Shown here: in pieces, positions 25,469 to 33,717 of the stretch
Layout of the letters: every line of letters begins with the position of its first letter
How positions within the stretch are numbered: position 1 is the stretch's first letter
Assembly (NCBI GenBank): GCA_963747765.1
Contig: CAVVGH010000009.1
Coordinates: 62,001-126,000, forward strand
DNA from: VRUE01 sp963747765
GTDB lineage: Bacteria > Actinomycetota > Thermoleophilia > Solirubrobacterales > 70-9
Direction of reading: 5' to 3'
DNA length: 64,000 nucleotides
Notes under the pieces: generated by a model
Database searches by the model: none
Told to the model about the DNA's origin: nothing
Seen by the model: only the letters and a program-made list of their open reading frames with translations
Program-made: the position numbers and the translations under genes

Positions 25469-26497
25469 TCAGGCAGCGGGACCGAAGGCGTCGATCAGGC
25501 GGCTCTGGTACTCGCTGAGCTCCTCCGGGGAGATGAAGTAGGTCGGCGGTGTGAGGAAGAGGCCGTCGGCGAGCTCCGCCGTAGCCTCGACGCGGGCGCG
25601 GACCTTGTCGAGCGGGCCGGCGGCGCAGTAGGTGTCGACCATCTCGTCGCTGATCGCGGCCGGGACCGCCGCCAGGTCGCCGCGCCGGAAGGCCTCGCCG
25701 GCGGCGACGGCGTTGGCGGCGAAGCCGTGCAGCTCCCAGAGCGGCATGTAGGTCTTCACCGTGGCGTAGAAGGAGATCGTGCGACGAGCCATCTCGATCG
25801 CGCGTGCCTCGTCGTCGTCGATCGCGCAGCAGACCGTGGGCAGGTAGTCGAAGGCGCGCCGGTCGCGTCCGGAACGGCGCAGACCCGCTTCGAAGGAGGA
25901 GGCCACGACCTCCTCGATCCAGCGCAGGCTCTGGATCGGGTGCCCGATCAGGCCGTCGGCGACGTCGCCCGCCATCCGGCACATTCCCCCCTGCACCCCG
26001 GCGGTGTAGATCGGCACCGACTCGCGCGGTGCCGGATGGGGCCGGACCCAGCCCTTGATGTCGATGTCGTAGTAGGAACCCTCGAAGCGGATCGGCTCCC
26101 CCCTGCCGGCCTGTTGCATGATCAGCCGCGTCGCCTCGACCGACTCGCGAAGATGCGGCGCCGGCCGGCCGTAGTCGGCGTTGTGCCAGGTTTCGTTGAG
26201 GCGCTTGACGCCTGAGCCGAGGCCGAGCCGGAAGCGCCCGCCCGACATCTCGTCGATGTCGAGCGCCGACACCGCCAGGATGAACGGACTGCGGGTGAAG
26301 GCCCAGGCGATCCCCGTCGCAACGTCGATCTTCTCGGTGCGCCCCGCCAGATAGGCGGCCTGGGTCATCGAGGAACGGAAGAGCTCCGGCGCCCAGACGC
26401 ACTCCACGCCGGCCCGCTCCGCCCGCTTTGCTTCGGCCTCGAGGTCGGCGACCGTCATGCCGATCGCCGCGACGGAGATGCGGTCCAGTGCGCTCAA
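25469..26497 (-). CDS. LLM-class, probably F420-dependent oxidoreductase
   Basis: The 342-residue TIM-barrel protein matches the luciferase-like family: VAAIGMTVADLEAEAKRAE, ATGIAWAFTRSPFILAV, SGGRFRLGLGSGV and YTAGVQGGMCRMAGDVADGL. In actinobacteria such proteins usually use reduced F420; FMN cannot be excluded. The frame is open further upstream, but TTG 26497 was taken as start because the upstream acyl-CoA dehydrogenase ends at 26514; an ATG at 26458 would cut the first strand. It follows the acyl-CoA dehydrogenase pair as one operon, so lipid or sterol-like substrates are likely. Confidence 0.85.
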   Translation of the reverse strand: MSALDRISVAAIGMTVADLEAEAKRAERAGVECVWAPELFRSSMTQAAYLAGRTEKIDVATGIAWAFTRSPFILAVSALDIDEMSGGRFRLGLGSGVKRLNETWHNADYGRPAPHLRESVEATRLIMQQAGRGEPIRFEGSYYDIDIKGWVRPHPAPRESVPIYTAGVQGGMCRMAGDVADGLIGHPIQSLRWIEEVVASSFEAGLRRSGRDRRAFDYLPTVCCAIDDDEARAIEMARRTISFYATVKTYMPLWELHGFAANAVAAGEAFRRGDLAAVPAAISDEMVDTYCAAGPLDKVRARVEATAELADGLFLTPPTYFISPEELSEYQSRLIDAFGPAA

Positions 26498-26513
26498 CCT
26501 GCCGCCCGGGCTC

Positions 26514-27638
26514 TCAGGCCGTGGCCGGCTCGGCGGCGACCGCGAGGACAGCGTCGGCGACCCGTTCGCGGTGCCACCTCGCATCGCCGAACGTCGCGGC
26601 GTTTGCCCTCCCCCGCTTGAGGAAGAAGTGCAGGTCGTGCTCCCAGGTGAACCCGATTCCACCATGCACCTGGATCGAGGCATCGGGGACCCGCCAGCCG
26701 GCATCGGAGGCGTATGCCTTGGCCATCGAGGCGGCGAGTGGCAGCGACTCCGGCTCGGCATCCGCCGCCCAGGCGGCGCCATAGACGGCGGAGCGAGAGT
26801 TCTCGGTCTCCAGCAGCATCTGCGCACAGCGATGCGAGACCGCCTGGTAGGCACCGATCGGCCGCCCGAACTGCTGGCGGTCCTTGGCGTACTCGATGGC
26901 CATCTCCATCGTCCGCTGCGCGATTCCGGTCGACTCGGCGGCGATTGCGACGCAGGCGCGCCACAGCACCGGCAGGTAGTCCTCCTGCCCGCCGTTCAGC
27001 GTCGCCCCGCTTCCCACCTTCACGGCGTCGAAGCGGACCGAGTGGAGACGGCGGGTGAGGTCGATCGACTCTTCGGCGCCGACGCTGACGCCCTCCGCCC
27101 CGCGCTCGACCAGGTGGCGGCGCCCGTCGGAGGTCGCGACGAGGAAGAAGTCGGCGGTGGAGGCGTCCATGACAAGCGCCTTCTCGCCGTCGAGGACGAT
27201 CCCGTCCCCGTCGGGCTTGGCCTCCATCTCGAATCTCCCGATCGAGGCGCTGCTGCCGGCATCGAACAGCGCCAGGGTGCCGCGCGCATCGCCGCTCGCC
27301 AGCGGCCGCAGCCAGCGCTCCTTCTGCTCCTCGCTTCCGTTCGCCGCCAGCGCGAGGCCGGCAACCGTCGTCGAGAGCAGCGGCGAAGGCGCGAGCGCGT
27401 AGCCCATCTCCTCGAAGACAACAGCGAGGTCGACGATGCCGAGCCCCTGTCCGCCCCACTCCTCGGGAAGTGCCAGTCCGGGCCAGCCCAGCTCCGCCAT
27501 CTCCTCCCAGTCGGATTGCTCGAAGCCGGCCTCGCTCCCGACCAGCTCGCGGATCCGCTCCGAGCGGTAGCGAGCAGCGAGGAACTCGCGCGCGGTGGAG
27601 CGGATTGCCTGCTGCTCGTCGGTGAGATCGAAATACAC
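26514..27638 (-). CDS. Acyl-CoA dehydrogenase, probable non-catalytic partner subunit
   Basis: This 374-residue FadE-type protein has the normal N-terminal helices (VYFDLTDEQQAIRSTAREFL) and WPGLALPEEWGGQGLG, but its C-terminal segment reads IQVHGGIGFTWEHDLHFFLK, without the glutamate-containing EGT motif of catalytic subunits. In mycobacterial FadE pairs (alpha2beta2 ChsE-type enzymes) one subunit lacks the base and the other supplies it. The neighbour at 27934-29112 has the catalytic motif, so they probably form a heteromer. Its GTG start lies directly beside the CTAG duplication of the inserted element. Confidence 0.85.
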   Translation of the reverse strand: MYFDLTDEQQAIRSTAREFLAARYRSERIRELVGSEAGFEQSDWEEMAELGWPGLALPEEWGGQGLGIVDLAVVFEEMGYALAPSPLLSTTVAGLALAANGSEEQKERWLRPLASGDARGTLALFDAGSSASIGRFEMEAKPDGDGIVLDGEKALVMDASTADFFLVATSDGRRHLVERGAEGVSVGAEESIDLTRRLHSVRFDAVKVGSGATLNGGQEDYLPVLWRACVAIAAESTGIAQRTMEMAIEYAKDRQQFGRPIGAYQAVSHRCAQMLLETENSRSAVYGAAWAADAEPESLPLAASMAKAYASDAGWRVPDASIQVHGGIGFTWEHDLHFFLKRGRANAATFGDARWHRERVADAVLAVAAEPATA

Positions 27639-27644
27639 GACTAG

Positions 27645-27933
27645 CGGATCTCCCCAAAACGTTCCACCCGAAACCCTGAGCCGATGCTGCAATCACCAGC
27701 CGGGCGATAAATCGCCGCATATGGCCCATAGGTCGCCCGGCGTGAGGGCTTCCCCTGAGATCCTTCGGCGCCGGGCGATAAATCGCCGCCTGTGGCCCAA
27801 AACTCGCCCGGCGTCCCAGGTGTGCGCCTTCCTCTGTCCTCGGAGGTGGAGGCGCTGCCGGTGCAAGGGGGCTCGGGCGCTGTCGGAGCGGAGCGGATGG
27901 CCGGTTTCCGGCCGAACGTTTCGGGGAGGTCCA
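27645..27933. mobile_element. MITE-like element between two acyl-CoA dehydrogenase genes
   Basis: This 289-bp non-coding element has terminal inverted repeats: left GGATCTCCCCAAAACGTTC (27646) and, on the other strand, right GGACCTCCCCGAAACGTTC (from 27932). It is flanked by the direct repeat CTAG (27641-27644 and 27934-27937). Inside are two 43-bp palindromes (27699-27741 and 27770-27812) with arms GCCGGGCGA/TCGCCCGGC, and a small GGCCGG/CCGGCC hairpin near 27900. Removing it would leave the TAG stop of one gene two bases from the GTG of the next. Confidence 0.75.
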
Positions 27934-29112
27934 CTAGCGAAGCCTCGGCAGGCCGAGCACCCGCTCGGCGATGATGTTCTTCAGGATGTCGGTGGTGCCG
28001 CCCTCGATCGAGTTGGCGCGCGAGCGCAGGAAGCGGTACTGCCAGGCCCCGTCGTCGATCGCCTCGCCGGCGCCGCGGTCGAGCACGGCGCGGGCGCCCT
28101 CGATGTCGAGCGCCAGCTCGGTGATCCCCTGGTTGATGTCGGCCCACTGCCACTTGCCGACTGACCCCTCGGGCCCGGGGATCCCCGACTGCATCGTCTT
28201 GGTCAGGCCGCGATAGGCATTCAGTCGCATCGTCTCAGCCTCGATGTGAAGCTGGGCGATCCGCTGGCGGTAGAGCGGGTCCTCGGCGGCGACTCCGCCG
28301 TTCACCCGCGTGGTGGACGCCAGCTCGCCCAGCCGTTTGAGGCTGTTCGCGATCTGGGCGATTGCGCCGAAGGCAAGCCCGGCCCGCTCGTTCATCAGCG
28401 TCGTGATCGCCACCGTCCAGCCGTTCCCGACCCCGCCCACGACGTTGGCGTCCGGGATCCGGGCCTCCTCCATGAAGACCTCGTTGAACTCGCCCTCGCC
28501 CGTTATCTGGACGAGCGGCTTGGCCTCCACGCCGGGCTGCTCCATGTCCATCAGGAAGTAGGTGAGGCCCTTGTGCTTGGGGGCGTCGGGGTCGGTGCGG
28601 GCGACGAGCATGCACCACTTGGCGAACTGGGCGAAGGTCGTCCAGACCTTCTGCCCGGTCACCACCCATTCGTCGCCGTCCTTGACGGCCTTCGTCTTCA
28701 GCGAGGCGAGGTCGGACCCCGACTCCGGCTCGGAGAAGCCCTGGCACCAGATCTCCTCCCCGGAGAGGATCGGCTCCAGGTAGCGCTGCTTCTGCTCCTC
28801 GGTGCCGTGGGCGATCACCACCGGCCCGCCCATCGCGAGGCCGAGCACGTTGGCCGGGCTCGGCGCCTCGGCGCGCGCCATCTCCTGCGCGAAGATCGCC
28901 TGCTCGATGAGCGTAGCCCCGCGGCCGCCGTACTCCTTCGGCCAGGAGATGCCGGCCCAGCCGGCCTCGTGCATCTTGCGCTGCCACTCGGTCCGGAAGG
29001 ACATCACCTCCTCCAGCCCGCTCTCGGGCTCGGGCCCCGGGTGGTTCTCCCCCAGCCAGGCGCGAACCTCTTCGCGGAACTCCCGCTCCGATGGGGAGAG
29101 GCTCAGATCCAT
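27934..29112 (-). CDS. Acyl-CoA dehydrogenase, catalytic subunit of a FadE pair
   Basis: A 392-residue FadE-type enzyme with MDLSLSPSEREFREEVRAWL, GWAGISWPKEYGGRG, FSEPESGSDLASLKTKA and the C-terminal SIEGGTTDILKNIIAERVLG, which carries the catalytic glutamate. This architecture is typical of actinobacterial acyl-CoA dehydrogenases acting on bulky or branched (sterol side-chain-like) acyl groups. The TAG stop lies inside the CTAG duplication of the MITE-like element that separates it from the partner gene. The start is nearly face to face with the divergent monooxygenase gene. Confidence 0.9.
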   Translation of the reverse strand: MDLSLSPSEREFREEVRAWLGENHPGPEPESGLEEVMSFRTEWQRKMHEAGWAGISWPKEYGGRGATLIEQAIFAQEMARAEAPSPANVLGLAMGGPVVIAHGTEEQKQRYLEPILSGEEIWCQGFSEPESGSDLASLKTKAVKDGDEWVVTGQKVWTTFAQFAKWCMLVARTDPDAPKHKGLTYFLMDMEQPGVEAKPLVQITGEGEFNEVFMEEARIPDANVVGGVGNGWTVAITTLMNERAGLAFGAIAQIANSLKRLGELASTTRVNGGVAAEDPLYRQRIAQLHIEAETMRLNAYRGLTKTMQSGIPGPEGSVGKWQWADINQGITELALDIEGARAVLDRGAGEAIDDGAWQYRFLRSRANSIEGGTTDILKNIIAERVLGLPRLR

Positions 29113-29135
29113 TGATCGTGCAGACTACCCGTCCG

Positions 29136-30641
29136 ATGGCCTCCCCCTGCCTCCCCTCGCATACCGACGTGGCGATCGTCGGCGCGGGCTTCTCGGGCCT
29201 CGGCATGGCGATCAAGCTGAAGCGGGACGGCCGCGAGGACTTCGTCGTGCTCGAGCGCGCCGCGGACGTCGGCGGCACCTGGCAGGCCAACACCTACCCG
29301 GGCTGCCAGTGCGACGTGCCATCGAACCTCTACTCGTTCTCCTTCGCGCCGAACCCGGGCTGGAGCCGGACCTTCCCGATGCAACCGGAGATCTGGAAGT
29401 ACCTGCGTGGGGTCGCGGACGAATTCGGCATCCGCCCTCACGTCCGGCTGGGTTGCGAGGTGACCGACGCCGCCTGGGACGAGGGGGCGGGGCTGTGGCG
29501 GATCGAGACCTCGCACGGCGGGTTGACCGCACGCATCCTGGTTGCTGCGGCCGGCGGCCTCAGCGAACCGTCGATACCCAACCTGCCCGGCATCGAGGGA
29601 TTCGAGGGCGCCGCCTTCCACACCGCGCGCTGGGACCACGCGTACGACCTGCGCAACCGCCGGATCGCGGTCGTTGGCACCGGCGCCTCGGGGATCCAGG
29701 TCGTTCCCCACATCCAGCCGCTGGTCAAGCGGCTGACGGTCTTCCAGCGCACCCCGCCCTGGATCCTGCCCCACCCCGGCCGTCGCGTCCGCCCGCGCGA
29801 GGGGCAGCTCTTCCGAATGCTGCCCGCCGTGCAGCGCGCCGTTCGGGGGGCCGTCTTCTGGGGGCGCGAGGCCTATGTGCTGCCCTTCACGCACCACCGC
29901 CTCAGCCGCTTTCCGGAGCGCATGGCGCGTCGCCACCTCGCCCGCCAGGTCCCCGACCCGGATCTGCGCGAGCGGCTGACACCCGACTACGAGATCGGCT
30001 GCAAGCGGATCCTGCTGTCCGATCTGTACTACCCGGCCCTTCAACAACCCAATTCCGAGCTGGTCACCGAGGCGGTCGTCAGGGTCACCCCGAGGGGCGT
30101 CGTGACGGCGGACGGACGCAAGCACGAAGTGGACACAATCGTCTGGGGGACCGGCTTCCGGGTCAGCGACATGCCGGTCGGCGACTATCTGCGTGGCCGC
30201 GCAGGGCGCGTGCTCGGCGACGTCTGGCGGCAGCACGGGCTGCAGGCGCTGCGGGGCACGACGGTTTCCGGCTTCCCGAACCTCTTCATCCTGACCGGCC
30301 CCAACACCGGGCTGGGACACAACTCGATCGTCTTCATGATCGAGTCGCAACTCGCCTACGTGATGGACGCGCTGCGCACCATGGACGCCCAGGGCGCGAG
30401 CGTGGTCGACGCCCGTCCCGAGGCACAGGCAGCATTCAACGAGGACCTGCAGGAACAGATGGCGGGCACGGTCTGGACGGAGGGCGGATGCGCCAGCTGG
30501 TACCTCGACGCGAACGGCCGCAACGGCACGCTGTGGCCGGACTCCTCGTGGAGCTTCCGCCGGGCCACCCGCCGCTTCGACCCCGCCGAGTACGCACTCG
30601 AAACGGCTGCCCGGCGGCTGCCGAAGCCGGCCGGCGCCTGA
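29136..30641 (+). CDS. Flavin-containing monooxygenase, Baeyer-Villiger type
   Basis: The protein contains two Rossmann loops (VAIVGAGFSGLGMA near the N-terminus and IAVVGTGASGIQV at about 180) and between them the Baeyer-Villiger signature FEGAAFHTARWDH (F-x-G-x3-H-x3-W). GGTWQANTYPGCQCDVPS is typical of the family. It would insert oxygen next to a ketone using NADPH and FAD. Starts at GTG 29118 or ATG 29136 both work; the ATG is preferred. The setting between fatty-acid genes suggests degradation of ketone or sterol-like substrates. Confidence 0.87.
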   Translation: MASPCLPSHTDVAIVGAGFSGLGMAIKLKRDGREDFVVLERAADVGGTWQANTYPGCQCDVPSNLYSFSFAPNPGWSRTFPMQPEIWKYLRGVADEFGIRPHVRLGCEVTDAAWDEGAGLWRIETSHGGLTARILVAAAGGLSEPSIPNLPGIEGFEGAAFHTARWDHAYDLRNRRIAVVGTGASGIQVVPHIQPLVKRLTVFQRTPPWILPHPGRRVRPREGQLFRMLPAVQRAVRGAVFWGREAYVLPFTHHRLSRFPERMARRHLARQVPDPDLRERLTPDYEIGCKRILLSDLYYPALQQPNSELVTEAVVRVTPRGVVTADGRKHEVDTIVWGTGFRVSDMPVGDYLRGRAGRVLGDVWRQHGLQALRGTTVSGFPNLFILTGPNTGLGHNSIVFMIESQLAYVMDALRTMDAQGASVVDARPEAQAAFNEDLQEQMAGTVWTEGGCASWYLDANGRNGTLWPDSSWSFRRATRRFDPAEYALETAARRLPKPAGA

Positions 30642-30662
30642 GCGCCCCGAAAGGACGAGACC

Positions 30663-31850
30663 TCAGACCCGCTGGATCAGCGTCCCGGTTCCGAGACCGC
30701 CGCCGCAGCACATCGTCACCAGTCCGAGCTCCCTGTCGGAGCGCTCCATCTCGTGCAGCAGCGTGGTGATCAGCCGCGCGCCGGTTGACCCGAGCGGGTG
30801 GCCGAGGGCGATCGCCCCGCCGTTGACGTTGACGCGATCCATGTCGGGTTCGAGCTCACGCCTCCAGGCGGCAACGACCGAGGCGAAGGCCTCGTTGATC
30901 TCGACCAGGTCGATGTCGTCCATCGTCATCCCGTTGCGCTCCAGCAGCTTGCGAGTGGCCGGAATCGGGCCGGTCAGCATGATCACGGGGTCGACGCCGA
31001 CCGTCGTCTGATCGTAGATCCGGGCTCGTGGCGTCAGCCCCAGCGCGTCGGCCTTCTCGCGCGCCATCAGCAGCACGGCCGCGGCGCCGTCGGAGACCTG
31101 CGAGGAGTTGCCGGCGGTGACCTTGCCGTCCTCCTTGAAGACCGTCCTCAGCTGGGAGAGCTTCTCCAGCGAGGTGTCGGGACGGATCCCCTGATCGGTG
31201 ACATAGGTGTCGCCGTTGACGCTGAAGGGGACGATCTCGCGCTCGAAGCGACCCTCCTCGGTGGCCTTCGCGGCGAGCTGGTGCGAGCGGAGGCCGAGTT
31301 CGTCGAGCTCGACGCGGGGGATCTCCCACTTGTCGGCGATCATCTCCGCCGAGATTCCCTGCGGCACCAGGTCGTAGCGTTCGAGCAGTTGCGGAGAAAA
31401 GGCCATTCCGTGCTCCTCCATCACCGCGTAGTTGTCGGCGAAGGAGATGTGCCCCATGTGCTCGACGCCGCCCCCGATCACGACGTCGTGGACGCCGGAG
31501 GCGATCAGCGCCGCGCCGAAGTTGACCGCCTGCTGCGCCGAGCCGCACTGGCGATCGACCGTAGTTGCCGGCGTCTCCATCGGCAGGCCGGCCTCGAGCC
31601 AGGCGTTGCGGCCGATGTTGACGCCCTGCTCGCCGAACTGCTGCACGCAGCCGGCGATTACGTCTTCGACGGCTGCCGCGTCGATGCCGGCCCGCTCGAT
31701 CACCTCGGCGTAGGCCTTGGCGAGCAGGTTGGAGGCGTGGACGTCCTTGTAGTAGCCCTTCTCCTCATGGCCGCGCCCGATCGGCGTGCGAACCGCCTCG
31801 ACGATCACCACCTCGCGACCTCCGAAGCCGCCCTTGCCGTTCTCTGCCAT
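30663..31850 (-). CDS. Thiolase (acetyl-CoA C-acyltransferase)
   Basis: The enzyme cleaves 3-ketoacyl-CoA at the end of a beta-oxidation cycle, or condenses acetyl-CoA units. Catalytic residues are visible: the nucleophilic cysteine in VDRQCGSAQQAV (about residue 89), the histidine in GGAIALGHPLGSTGAR and the second cysteine in TMCCGGGLGTG. Length 395 is normal. ATG 31850 is preceded by GGAGG at correct spacing; upstream in-frame codons are ignored. The divergent partner is a 3-hydroxyacyl-CoA dehydrogenase, with an operator-like palindrome between them. Confidence 0.92.
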   Translation of the reverse strand: MAENGKGGFGGREVVIVEAVRTPIGRGHEEKGYYKDVHASNLLAKAYAEVIERAGIDAAAVEDVIAGCVQQFGEQGVNIGRNAWLEAGLPMETPATTVDRQCGSAQQAVNFGAALIASGVHDVVIGGGVEHMGHISFADNYAVMEEHGMAFSPQLLERYDLVPQGISAEMIADKWEIPRVELDELGLRSHQLAAKATEEGRFEREIVPFSVNGDTYVTDQGIRPDTSLEKLSQLRTVFKEDGKVTAGNSSQVSDGAAAVLLMAREKADALGLTPRARIYDQTTVGVDPVIMLTGPIPATRKLLERNGMTMDDIDLVEINEAFASVVAAWRRELEPDMDRVNVNGGAIALGHPLGSTGARLITTLLHEMERSDRELGLVTMCCGGGLGTGTLIQRV

Positions 31851-31916
31851 CGAAGCCTCCGTTTGTCTCTTGCCGGTGGGGCGCGGAGCGCCACTCTTCC
31901 ATTCCACGATAGCCAA

Positions 31917-31932
31917 CTGACTGGTTGGTCAG
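31917..31932. promoter_or_regulatory. Candidate TetR-type operator between thiolase and 3-hydroxyacyl-CoA dehydrogenase
   Basis: CTGACTGGTTGGTCAG is a palindrome (CTGAC..GTCAG) 66 bases from the thiolase ATG and 52 bases from the ATG of the divergent gene. It matches the site at 22147-22162 in 15 of 16 positions (opposite orientation). One shared regulator for beta-oxidation genes is the simplest reading. Confidence 0.55.
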
Positions 31933-31984
31933 CCAGGGAGGCGCGCGGCACGAAGCCCGAGGAGATTGATAGGAACCGGTCCTC

Positions 31985-32812
31985 ATGAGTGCTGGAACGG
32001 GTTACGAAAATCCAGGAATCGCCGGCAGCGGCGCGATCGCGACCGGGCTCGCGGCTGTCTCGACGACGACCGCCGACACGATCCTCCTTGCCCGCAGCGA
32101 GGCATCCGCCTGGCGCGCCGAGGAGCGGGTCGTGGCGGCCTGCGCGAAGATCGACGGCGCCGAGCCCTCGCGGCTGCGGGTCACGACCAATCCGGCCGAC
32201 CTGGCCGACTGCGACATCGTGGTCGAGTCGGTGATCGAGGAACTCGAGCCGAAGAGCGAGGTGCTGACCGCGGTCGCCGAGGCGTGCCCAAAGGCCGACC
32301 TCGCCAGCACGACCTCCTCGCTGGGCGTTGGCGAGATCGCCGCGGCAAGCGGTGTCACGGGGCGGCTGTTCGGGCTCCATGTCTTCAACCCGGTGCCGCG
32401 CATGAAGCTCGTCGAGGTCTGCTTCCCGGACGGGGTGAGCGAGGAGACGCGCGAGAAGGCGCTTGCCTGGTGCGCGGCGCTCGGCAAGACCGCCGTCGAG
32501 GTGCCCGACCAGGCCGGCTTCGTCGTCAACCGCCTCCTCTTCCCCTACCTGTTCGACGCGGTACGACTGGTTGAGCGCACCGGGATGGAGGCCGGCGAGG
32601 TCGACGCCTGCATGAAGCTCGGCGCCGGCCATCCGATGGGGCCGCTGGCGCTGCTCGACTTCGTCGGACTCGATGTGGCTGAGGCAATTGGCGACGCGCT
32701 ATTCGCCGATTCCTCAGAGCCCGCCCACAAGCCGCCGGGCCTGCTGGTCGAGATGGTCGGCGAAGAGAAGCTGGGCCGCAAGTCGAGCGCCGGCTTCTAC
32801 ACCTACGACTGA
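31985..32812 (+). CDS. 3-Hydroxyacyl-CoA dehydrogenase
   Basis: A NAD-dependent enzyme of the third beta-oxidation step. The dinucleotide loop is GIAGSGAIATGLA, a variant of GxGxxG. Downstream are ADLADCDIVVESVIEE, the catalytic-region motif GLHVFNPVPRMKLVEV (with the His and following NP) and DQAGFVVNRLLFPYL, then the C-terminal domain LGAGHPMGPLALLDFVGLD. Length 275 is typical of the single-function form. It is divergent from the thiolase and probably coregulated with it. A repeat cluster follows its stop. Confidence 0.9.
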   Translation: MSAGTGYENPGIAGSGAIATGLAAVSTTTADTILLARSEASAWRAEERVVAACAKIDGAEPSRLRVTTNPADLADCDIVVESVIEELEPKSEVLTAVAEACPKADLASTTSSLGVGEIAAASGVTGRLFGLHVFNPVPRMKLVEVCFPDGVSEETREKALAWCAALGKTAVEVPDQAGFVVNRLLFPYLFDAVRLVERTGMEAGEVDACMKLGAGHPMGPLALLDFVGLDVAEAIGDALFADSSEPAHKPPGLLVEMVGEEKLGRKSSAGFYTYD

Positions 32813-32945
32813 AGACCCCGAGAGGGCCGGCATCCGGCCTTTGGACTCCATCCAATCCCCGTAGCCGTCTGCTGGCGCGACAGTGCGCCCGGGAACGCGA
32901 AGAGCCCCTGGCTGGTATCCCGAGTCGCAAATTCTGCACACCAGC

Positions 32946-32988
32946 CGGACCTCCCCGAAACGTTCCATCCAAGACCCTGAGCCGATGA
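32946..32988 (+). repeat. Solo left end of the MITE-like element
   Basis: GGACCTCCCCGAAACGTTCC and the following ACCCTGAGCCGATG match the first 43 or so bases of the element at 27645 with a handful of differences. No second inverted end was found nearby, and the fragment leads within 10 bases into composite repeat copy 2. It appears to be a truncated copy. Confidence 0.7.
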
Positions 32989-32997
32989 TGAGGGAGA

Positions 32998-33124
32998 CAG
33001 CCCCTCCCTGTTTGCCCTCCTCACCTGCAAGTAGGAGGGCAAACAGGGAGGGGCTGTGTAGGGACCAGGCGGTCAGGAGCCGCGGGCGTCGTCCCGCGAG
33101 ATATGGCCAGAGGGGCGGATACGA
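32998..33124 (+). repeat. Composite repeat copy 2, head hairpin and body (modules A and B)
   Basis: Module A (32998-33055) is an almost perfect hairpin, with arms running from CAGCCCCTCCCTGTTTGCCC to its complement around a 13-base loop. Module B (33056-33124) carries GGCGGTCAGGAGCCGCGGGC and CGTCGTCCCGCGAGAT, matching copies 1 and 3. It lies between converging genes. The preceding 32813-32945 contains only short palindromes (GGCCGGCATCCGGCC). Confidence 0.85.
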
Positions 33125-33394
33125 ACTCCGTTCGCTGTTTGTGTCGCGGAGCGGTACAAATGACGAACGGAGCGGTGCGGGTCGCCAGATCGAGACTCCG
33201 TTCGCTGTTTGTGTCGCGGAGCGGTACAAATGACGAACGGAGCGGTGCGGGTCGCCGGATCGAGACTCCGTTCGCTGTTTGTGTCGCGGAGCGGTACAAA
33301 GAGCGAACGGAGCGGTGGAGGCGGTCTGGTCGGGCGGATGCGAGACTCCGTTCGCTGTTTGTGTCGCGGAGCGGTACAAATGACGAACGGAGCG
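33125..33394 (+). repeat. Composite repeat copy 2, palindrome array (module C, four units)
   Basis: Four copies of the 49-nt near-palindrome (ACTCCGTTCGCTGTTTGTG ... ACAAATGACGAACGGAGC) start at 33125, 33195, 33265 and 33345, giving periods of 70, 70 and 80. Each folds as CTCCGTTCG/CGAACGGAG, then TTTGT/ACAAA, then CGC/GCG around GGA. Intervening sequences are 21-31 bases, two of them nearly identical, so they are not CRISPR spacers. Unequal periods rule out coding. From 33395 to 33445 nothing is recognised. Confidence 0.88.
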
Positions 33395-33445
33395 GCTGGG
33401 GTTGCCGTGCTCGCCAGTCGCGCGCGAGGGTTTTCGGATGGGCGC

Positions 33446-33673
33446 TCAGCGCTTGCCGGCGCGGTCCCAGATGACGTCGGCGACCGAGATGCCCTGCGAG
33501 CGCGCGGCGGCCTCGATTTCGTCCCACGGAAGCTCCGCCTCTGGCAAATCGTCCCAGCGAGCCAAGTCGAGTGCCTCGACCGCGCCCCTGAGCGCCGGCC
33601 CAAGGTGTTCCTCGGAATGCAGCAGCGCTCTCAGAACCTCAAGCTGCTTATCGCTCAAACGCACAACCCACAT
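33446..33673 (-). CDS. Small hypothetical protein
   Basis: This 75-residue protein (MWVVRLSDKQLEVLRALLHS ... GISVADVIWDRAGKR) is predicted to be all helical and soluble. It has no recognised domain. The first half resembles a helix-turn-helix-like arrangement (LSDKQLEVLRALLHSEEHLG), but this is weak. It sits downstream of the CNNM/CBS gene on the same strand, with a 44-base gap, and next to the composite repeat. Confidence 0.5.
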   Translation of the reverse strand: MWVVRLSDKQLEVLRALLHSEEHLGPALRGAVEALDLARWDDLPEAELPWDEIEAAARSQGISVADVIWDRAGKR

Positions 33674-33717
33674 GCGGCACCTCCAAGTCTCGGCGGGACG
33701 CAGGTTGCTCGAAGAAT

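Noticed and set aside
33125..33394. CRISPR array
   Set aside because: Units are long near-palindromes, the joints are only 21-31 bases and two are almost identical, and no cas gene is present.
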